DNA of 64,000 bases from Bacteroidota bacterium (GTDB lineage: Bacteria > Bacteroidota > Bacteroidia > Sphingobacteriales > Sphingobacteriaceae), in assembly GCA_023450085.1 (NCBI GenBank), contig JAEXHI010000001.1:1-64000 (forward strand), given 5' to 3'. Each line of letters begins with the position of its first letter. The first letter of the stretch is position 1. Position numbers and translations under genes: made by a program. Shown piece after piece: positions 59,234 through 64,000 of the stretch. Below the pieces are notes generated by a model. That model made no database searches. It was not told the DNA's origin and worked only from the letters and a program-made list of their open reading frames with translations.

Positions 59234-61267
59234 CTATTTCACCCAGCCTACTTTTAAACCGAAATAAAAACTACGGCCTGGGGCTACATTATAGTACCTA
59301 CCTCCAAAACCATTGATATCATTTCCTAAGCTATAGGTTTGGTTCAAAAGATTATCGACTCCCGCAAATAATTGTACAGGCAAGTGTTTGATCTGTTTTT
59401 GATAACCGAATTTTGCCGATACTAACTGAAATGCATTAGCATATTGGGTATTGGCATCATTCAGGGCAATTTTAGCGTTGTGATTAAAAGTCAGGAAAGC
59501 CAGCAAACCACTTTTATGTTTAAAATCTGCCATTAAAGTAAAACTATGTGGTGCTACTCCAGGCAAACGGTTTCCTGAGAAATCTTGATTTAATTGTACA
59601 AAATCATCGTATTTAAATTGATGCCAAGCATAGGCTCCTTGAAGCAATACAGATAATGGTTGCCCCTCATTCAGTAAGTTATAAGATAAACTCGCCTCTA
59701 TCCCTTGTTGTTTGGTTTGGCCTGCATTGATATAATAATTAGCTCCCGCAGCATCTCTACGAGTCACCACCGCATTGCTCAGCAGCATATGAAAATAACT
59801 AGCATCCAAAAACAAACGTTGGTCCAGCAATTTCCACCTTAATCCTGGTTCTATATTCCACCCCTTTTCAGCCTCCAAAGCCAAGTTATAGCTATTGTTA
59901 TCTGCAAAAATCTCGCTACTTGCGGGAGGAGAAAATCCTTTGGCCACGTTCACATAAGTAGAAAAATTATCGTTAGCATTAAAAAGCACGGCAAAACGAG
60001 GCTGTACTTCTCCATTAAACTTTTTATGAGCATTAATGTTAGGGCTTTCGCTATTACGAAGAAAATCAAGTTTAAGGTTATTGATACTGGCTCCAGCGGT
60101 AAACAACCATTTTTGCACCTGCCAATTTACTTGGGCAAATGCCAGCCATTGCCACAAACCAAGCTGATCATTCGTAATTTGATTTCCTTTGCTTCCTTGC
60201 AAATTTCTATAAGTCTTAGAACTGAAATCGCCTTTTTGCATCTCTCCACCAAAATGTAAGGACACATTACTTACTGGTTCATAAACGAAAGCTGTTCTTC
60301 CACCCCAATGTGGCTCTTTTTTTAGCTCGTAATTTTGGATGGCTGGATTTTCAGTTTCATTGTAAAAACCATATAAACTGGTTGTATTTCGCCACTTTTC
60401 ATCAAAAGCATAACGATGCACCAACCCCAATAATAAAGCTTGTTGCTTTATACCTGCATTGGCTAAAACAGCTCCTTGATTGGCACCTACGGTTGGTCGG
60501 GCTTGTTTGGGGTTAGTTTGATATTCTGCCAAAGTTAATGCGCCAGGGGTTTGATAATTGAGGTCGCTATAAGTGGCATGAATGCTCAAATTTGCTTTAG
60601 AGAAAGTTTGCAGCTGAGTTTGATAACTTGCCACACGTCTTTTCATTTCAGTATGTGCTCGGTAACCATCGGCACTTTGTTCCTCATAAGTTAATAAATG
60701 CTTTGGCAACTGCAATTTCACGTTATAATTCAAAGTTCCAAAACTACCTCCACTAGCGCCCACTTCTATTGAAGTACTGTTATTAACCGTTGGAGTGTTA
60801 AACAACACTACCCCGCCTGTGCCAATGCCATACACACTACTTCCTGGCCCCTTAATCAGCTCTATTCCTCCAACGTTGTAAAAACCCAACATGTTTAACA
60901 TCGAGTTTCCGCCTGGTGCCGTAAAGGGAATATCATCATAGTAAATTTTCACATTGCGCACACCATAAGGACTACGCACCGAACTTCCTCTGATATTTAA
61001 ACGATAGCTACCTGGTGAACGTTCTTCCATACGAGCGCCCGGCGTAGCATTAATAGCCTGTAATACATTGGTATTGGAGTAGCGTTGCAGTTGCGCTAAA
61101 CCTATTTTGTTCATTGCAGTTGGCGTAGTTATTAAGGTTTTACTGCCATAGGCATTAATCACCACACTATCTAAAGTATGCTTAGTAGTGTCTCGTTTTT
61201 GTGCCCAAAGGGAAAAGCTAAGCAATTGCAGCAAAACAGGTAAAATGAAACGGCTAGGTGTACGCAT
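59234..61267 (-). CDS. TonB-dependent outer-membrane receptor
   Basis: 677 residues with a signal peptide (cleavage near LWAQ, residue 22), a plug domain (about 35-155; YDDIPFTAPGGNSMLNMLGFYNV, ELIKGPGSSVYGIGTGGVVLF) and a 22-stranded barrel ending in a terminal aromatic residue. The ligand is likely an iron chelate or haem, in keeping with the chaN gene next to it, though corrinoids cannot be excluded. No TonB-box variant, STN domain or sigma/anti-sigma pair is present. It follows ychJ (43-bp gap) on the same strand. Confidence 0.92.
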   Translation of the reverse strand: MRTPSRFILPVLLQLLSFSLWAQKRDTTKHTLDSVVINAYGSKTLITTPTAMNKIGLAQLQRYSNTNVLQAINATPGARMEERSPGSYRLNIRGSSVRSPYGVRNVKIYYDDIPFTAPGGNSMLNMLGFYNVGGIELIKGPGSSVYGIGTGGVVLFNTPTVNNSTSIEVGASGGSFGTLNYNVKLQLPKHLLTYEEQSADGYRAHTEMKRRVASYQTQLQTFSKANLSIHATYSDLNYQTPGALTLAEYQTNPKQARPTVGANQGAVLANAGIKQQALLLGLVHRYAFDEKWRNTTSLYGFYNETENPAIQNYELKKEPHWGGRTAFVYEPVSNVSLHFGGEMQKGDFSSKTYRNLQGSKGNQITNDQLGLWQWLAFAQVNWQVQKWLFTAGASINNLKLDFLRNSESPNINAHKKFNGEVQPRFAVLFNANDNFSTYVNVAKGFSPPASSEIFADNNSYNLALEAEKGWNIEPGLRWKLLDQRLFLDASYFHMLLSNAVVTRRDAAGANYYINAGQTKQQGIEASLSYNLLNEGQPLSVLLQGAYAWHQFKYDDFVQLNQDFSGNRLPGVAPHSFTLMADFKHKSGLLAFLTFNHNAKIALNDANTQYANAFQLVSAKFGYQKQIKHLPVQLFAGVDNLLNQTYSLGNDINGFGGRYYNVAPGRSFYFGLKVGWVK

Positions 61268-61310
61268 GATGCTCTGAACAAATAATTTAAAGATCTTGTT
61301 TTAGTTGGGT

Positions 61311-61691
61311 TTAGTGAAAATGATCACCTGAATAATAATACCACTGTTCTTTCTCTTTTTTAAATTGCGACCGTTCATGATGAACATACTTTTGCAATCC
61401 TTTTTGATAAAAAGCTTTAAACTCTACCACATTCTTTTTAGCAGTAACAATTTCCAGCTTTAGCCAATGGTTGGCCTTGGCCCATTGCTCCATATCGGCT
61501 TTATTATACAAGTATCTTTTAGCTGGATGAGTGGTATCCCATAGGTAATCTATCAAGTGTAAAGCATAGGCGCTGTATCTTGATCGCATTAGCAATTCGG
61601 CACTTAGAGGAAGCATTTCCTTTGAATGGAAAACTTCACAGCATTGAACATAAGGTTTGCCCGACGAACAGGCACATGTTGTTGTTGACAT
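61311..61691 (-). CDS. YchJ family protein with SEC-C zinc motif
   Basis: 126 residues. The SEC-C zinc motif lies at the N-terminus (CACSSGKPYVQCCEVFH, with C6, C8, C17, C18), followed by the NTF2-like YchJ domain (AELLMRSRYSAYALHLIDYL; HERSQFKKEKEQWYYYSGD). The whole chain is the standard YchJ size. Such proteins are zinc-binding with no proven activity. It is the first gene of a probable two-gene unit with the TonB receptor. Confidence 0.94.
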   Translation of the reverse strand: MSTTTCACSSGKPYVQCCEVFHSKEMLPLSAELLMRSRYSAYALHLIDYLWDTTHPAKRYLYNKADMEQWAKANHWLKLEIVTAKKNVVEFKAFYQKGLQKYVHHERSQFKKEKEQWYYYSGDHFH

Positions 61692-61756
61692 TCCTCAAAA
61701 ATACATTAAAAAGAAATTTTGAGTACTGCAAAAGTTGCATTTTTGGACGCTAATTA

Positions 61757-61764
61757 TATTTTTG
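61757..61764 (+). promoter_or_regulatory. -7 element TATTTTTG of the GAF-kinase gene
   Basis: A perfect TAnnTTTG 34 nt upstream of the TTG start at 61799; no well-spaced -33 TTG. Confidence 0.5.
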
Positions 61765-61798
61765 TATTAAAACATCGCAGAAACTAAATATTGAGCCC

Positions 61799-63001
61799 TT
61801 GCAAACCACCCGTACAATTCCAGCGAATGAAACAGAAAGGTTAGCCAGTTTATTTGAGCTTGACCTTGACTATACCGCCTTAAACAATGTCTTTAAAGAC
61901 CTGAGTTTTTTGGCTGCTAAAATCATAGGCACAGAGATTTCATTGATCTCGTTTATTGATTCTTATACCCAATGGATCGTTTCTCGTTTTGGCCTTGAAG
62001 CATATCAAACCCCTATAGATGACACGCTCTGCCAATTTACCTTGATGGAGGAAGACCATTTGGAGATTGAAGACCTGTCCAAGGATCAACGTTTCCTCAC
62101 GGAGGACTTTATTGGCGAGCCCATGAACCTTAAATACTATTTTGGTATTCCACTGAAGTCTGCCAATGGCTTTAATATTGGTTCTTTATGCGTGATCGAT
62201 AATAAACTTCATGGTAAACTATCGGAAGAAAAAATTGAGCAACTAAAAATTATTGCCCGCCAAATCATCGCCAGAATTAATGATGCCAGCAGTATAAAGT
62301 CATTACAAGATCAATTAAACTCCCAAACAGATGCTTATAAAAAAGTAGCGCATGACATTAGGGGACCTATTGCAGGAATTATTGGCTTGGCCGATATGAT
62401 TGCCTATGATGCGGATGAATATCCCAAAGGTGAATTGCAAAACATTGTGGGCATGATGGGAAAAAGCGGTCAATCAGTGTTAGATTTAGCGGATGAGATC
62501 CTCAAAAGCTCTCTAGAAAAGCCGAACTACGGTACAGAAGTTTTCAGCTTGGGGATTTTCAAAGAAAAACTAAACAAACTATATCAACCTCAAGCTTTTA
62601 ATAAGCAAATTAATTTAGAGATTGATGCCAATATTGCTTTTGAGACTATATCCATTAAAAAAGATAAACTCATGCAAATTAGTGGCAACCTGATTTCAAA
62701 TGCTATTAAATTTACACCTAATGGTGGTACTATAAAGGTATTCTTAGATCTGTTTCTGGAAACTGACAAGAAAACACTGATTTTAGAAGTACGAGATAGT
62801 GGAACAGGAATTAGCCAAGAAGCCATTGACGAAATTTTAAAAGGCACCGCCGAAAGTAGCAACGGTACGATTGGGGAAAAAGGCTATGGCTTTGGCCTAC
62901 CTATGGTCATCAAATTATTGAGCGATCTACATGGCGAAATGCAAATCGAATCTACAATTGGGCAAGGCAGTTCTTTCCATGTGAGAATCCCATCGGTGTA
63001 G
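61799..63001 (+). CDS. GAF-domain sensor histidine kinase
   Basis: 400 residues with an unusual start: no ATG is near; TTG 61799 (MQTTRTIPANETERL if initiated there) or ATT at 61790 are the options. The GAF domain covers about 30-160 (DTLCQFTLMEEDHLEIEDLS; YYFGIPLKSANGFNIGSLCVID). The HisKA domain has phospho-acceptor H185 in KKVAHDIRGPIAGIIGLADM. HATPase has N-box NLISNAIKFTPNGG, G1 VRDSGTGIS and G2 GYGFGLPMV. It is cytoplasmic, without a receiver domain and with no regulator next to it: an orphan kinase. Confidence 0.9.
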   Translation: MQTTRTIPANETERLASLFELDLDYTALNNVFKDLSFLAAKIIGTEISLISFIDSYTQWIVSRFGLEAYQTPIDDTLCQFTLMEEDHLEIEDLSKDQRFLTEDFIGEPMNLKYYFGIPLKSANGFNIGSLCVIDNKLHGKLSEEKIEQLKIIARQIIARINDASSIKSLQDQLNSQTDAYKKVAHDIRGPIAGIIGLADMIAYDADEYPKGELQNIVGMMGKSGQSVLDLADEILKSSLEKPNYGTEVFSLGIFKEKLNKLYQPQAFNKQINLEIDANIAFETISIKKDKLMQISGNLISNAIKFTPNGGTIKVFLDLFLETDKKTLILEVRDSGTGISQEAIDEILKGTAESSNGTIGEKGYGFGLPMVIKLLSDLHGEMQIESTIGQGSSFHVRIPSV

Positions 63002-63040
63002 CTTTGTATATTTTCATATTGGAGACTTACGTGGTAACAC

Positions 63041-63120
63041 AGACTTACGAAATTTTAAAAACTTCGTAAGTCTTAGAAGACAACTGAAGGTTTCACCATT
63101 CAAGAGCTTCGTAAGTCTTA
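63041..63120. repeat. Repeated AGACTTACGAA words with a hairpin
   Basis: AGACTTACGAA (63041-63051) and TTCGTAAGTCT (63063-63073) form an 11-bp perfect hairpin; a third copy TTCGTAAGTCTTA lies near 63108-63120. It lies between the kinase and SDR genes and may terminate the former. Confidence 0.65.
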
Positions 63121-63265
63121 AAAATCACCTTCCCTATCTCTTTTGACACGATTTTGTCATAATAGGAAACTCCCCTGCAAAGCAAAAACTTCTACCACCA
63201 CCACTTGTTTTAATAGTGAAACTTTCAATTTCTGATAGTTCATCACAAATTAAAATTGATCATTT

Positions 63266-64000
63266 ATGTCATTACTATTAAACAAAGTAGCCTTGGTCAC
63301 TGGAGCTGGTTCAGGCATCGGTAAAGCCATTGCAGAAGCTTACGCACGTGAAGGTGCTAAAGTCATCGTATCGGATATTAATGAAGAACATGGAAATGCT
63401 ACCGTAGCTGAAATCAAGAAAAATGGCGGAGAAGCCCACTTTATCAAAGCAGATTCGAGTAGCGCCGAAGAAAACAAAAACTTGGTAGCTGGTACTGTTG
63501 CCAAATATGGCAGATTGGACATTGCTTGCAACAATGCGGGCATTGGTGGTCCAGCGGCCCCTACTGGCGAATATGATATTGCAGGATGGGATAAAGTAAT
63601 TGCCATTAATTTAAGTGGCGTATTTTACGGCTGTAGATACCAGATAGAACAAATGGAAAAAAATGGTGGAGGTAGTATCGTAAACATGGCTTCTATACAT
63701 GGTACGGTGGCTGCTCCAAATAGTGTAGCCTATACTGCTGCCAAACATGGCGTGGTGGGCTTAACCAAAAATATTGGTGCCGAATATGGTCAGAAAAACA
63801 TTCGCTGTAATGCCGTTGGCCCAGGTTATATCCGCACTCCTTTATTGGACAATAATTTAGATGAAGCAAGCTTGAAGGCCGTAGCGGCCAAAGCTACCAT
63901 GAATAGATTAGGAACTCCTGAAGAGGTAGCTGAGTTAGTGGTATTCCTTAGCTCAGATAAAGCATCGTTTACCACAGGTGCTTATTATATTACTGATGGT
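63266..64000 (+). CDS. SDR family oxidoreductase (3' end cut by the window)
   Basis: 245 codons of a classical short-chain dehydrogenase, open to the window edge; only a few C-terminal residues are missing. The Rossmann motif TGAGSGIG (12-19) and the NNAG (89-92) are present, and the catalytic triad is S143, Y156 and K160 in YTAAK. The aspartate at the end of beta-2 (VSDIN) suggests NAD(H) preference. The substrate is unknown. The ATG at 63266 is the first in frame after the spacer. Confidence 0.93.
   Translation, partial: MSLLLNKVALVTGAGSGIGKAIAEAYAREGAKVIVSDINEEHGNATVAEIKKNGGEAHFIKADSSSAEENKNLVAGTVAKYGRLDIACNNAGIGGPAAPTGEYDIAGWDKVIAINLSGVFYGCRYQIEQMEKNGGGSIVNMASIHGTVAAPNSVAYTAAKHGVVGLTKNIGAEYGQKNIRCNAVGPGYIRTPLLDNNLDEASLKAVAAKATMNRLGTPEEVAELVVFLSSDKASFTTGAYYITDG

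Overview
The window looks like chromosomal DNA of a Bacteroidota, most likely a Sphingobacteriaceae member close to Pedobacter (inference from gene content; no 16S here). Reasons: a SusC/SusD pair, a type IX secretion (T9SS) plug protein, a secreted protein with the T9SS-linked FN3-type module, Bacteroidota families such as DUF5723 and LytTR/LytS pairs, and many promoters with the Bacteroidota -7 element TAnnTTTG. No rRNA, tRNA, CRISPR array or prophage was found.

Layout. 1-13.4 kb: Gfo/Idh/MocA oxidoreductase, T9SS plug protein, a SusCD pair, a secreted phosphodiester-glycosidase operon, a thioesterase, a Na+/H+ antiporter and a glycine-rich exported protein. 13.5-17.1 kb: an EVE-domain gene, then a compact cassette on the minus strand: cytosine-C5 DNA methyltransferase, DUF262 protein, HEPN RNase-like protein. 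This is the best candidate for a little-described defence system. 17.4-19.5 kb: a TetR gene and four small redox/membrane genes with two matching operator palindromes. 19.7-25.9 kb: an EamA exporter, a lipoprotein, ferredoxin and acyl-CoA reductase with face-to-face promoters, ftsE, and grpE-dnaJ behind a sigma54-like signal. 25.9-27.0 kb: a gene-free repeat zone with a 292-bp MITE-like element. 27.0-32.7 kb: a complete RND efflux operon. 33.4-34.2 kb: a 227-bp tandem duplication.

34.2-53.5 kb is mostly housekeeping: DUF72, an orphan DUF4157 (eCIS-core) protein, a divergent Lrp/EamA pair, an ABC exporter, Ppx, a LolE-like permease, NamZ, Pcm, PriA, DUF423, DUF5723, TsaB, YidD, RnpA and RpmH. 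53.8-64 kb: an lmo0937-type micro-protein, a LytTR/LytS/LiaF-like envelope-stress operon, a truncated ChaN paralogue next to an intact chaN, a TonB receptor, YchJ, a GAF histidine kinase and an SDR enzyme cut by the window end.

For a number of genes the longest open frame begins at TTG, GTG or upstream of the promoter element. In those cases I chose a downstream ATG, often because a TAnnTTTG box lies just before it or because a neighbouring gene fixes the limit.
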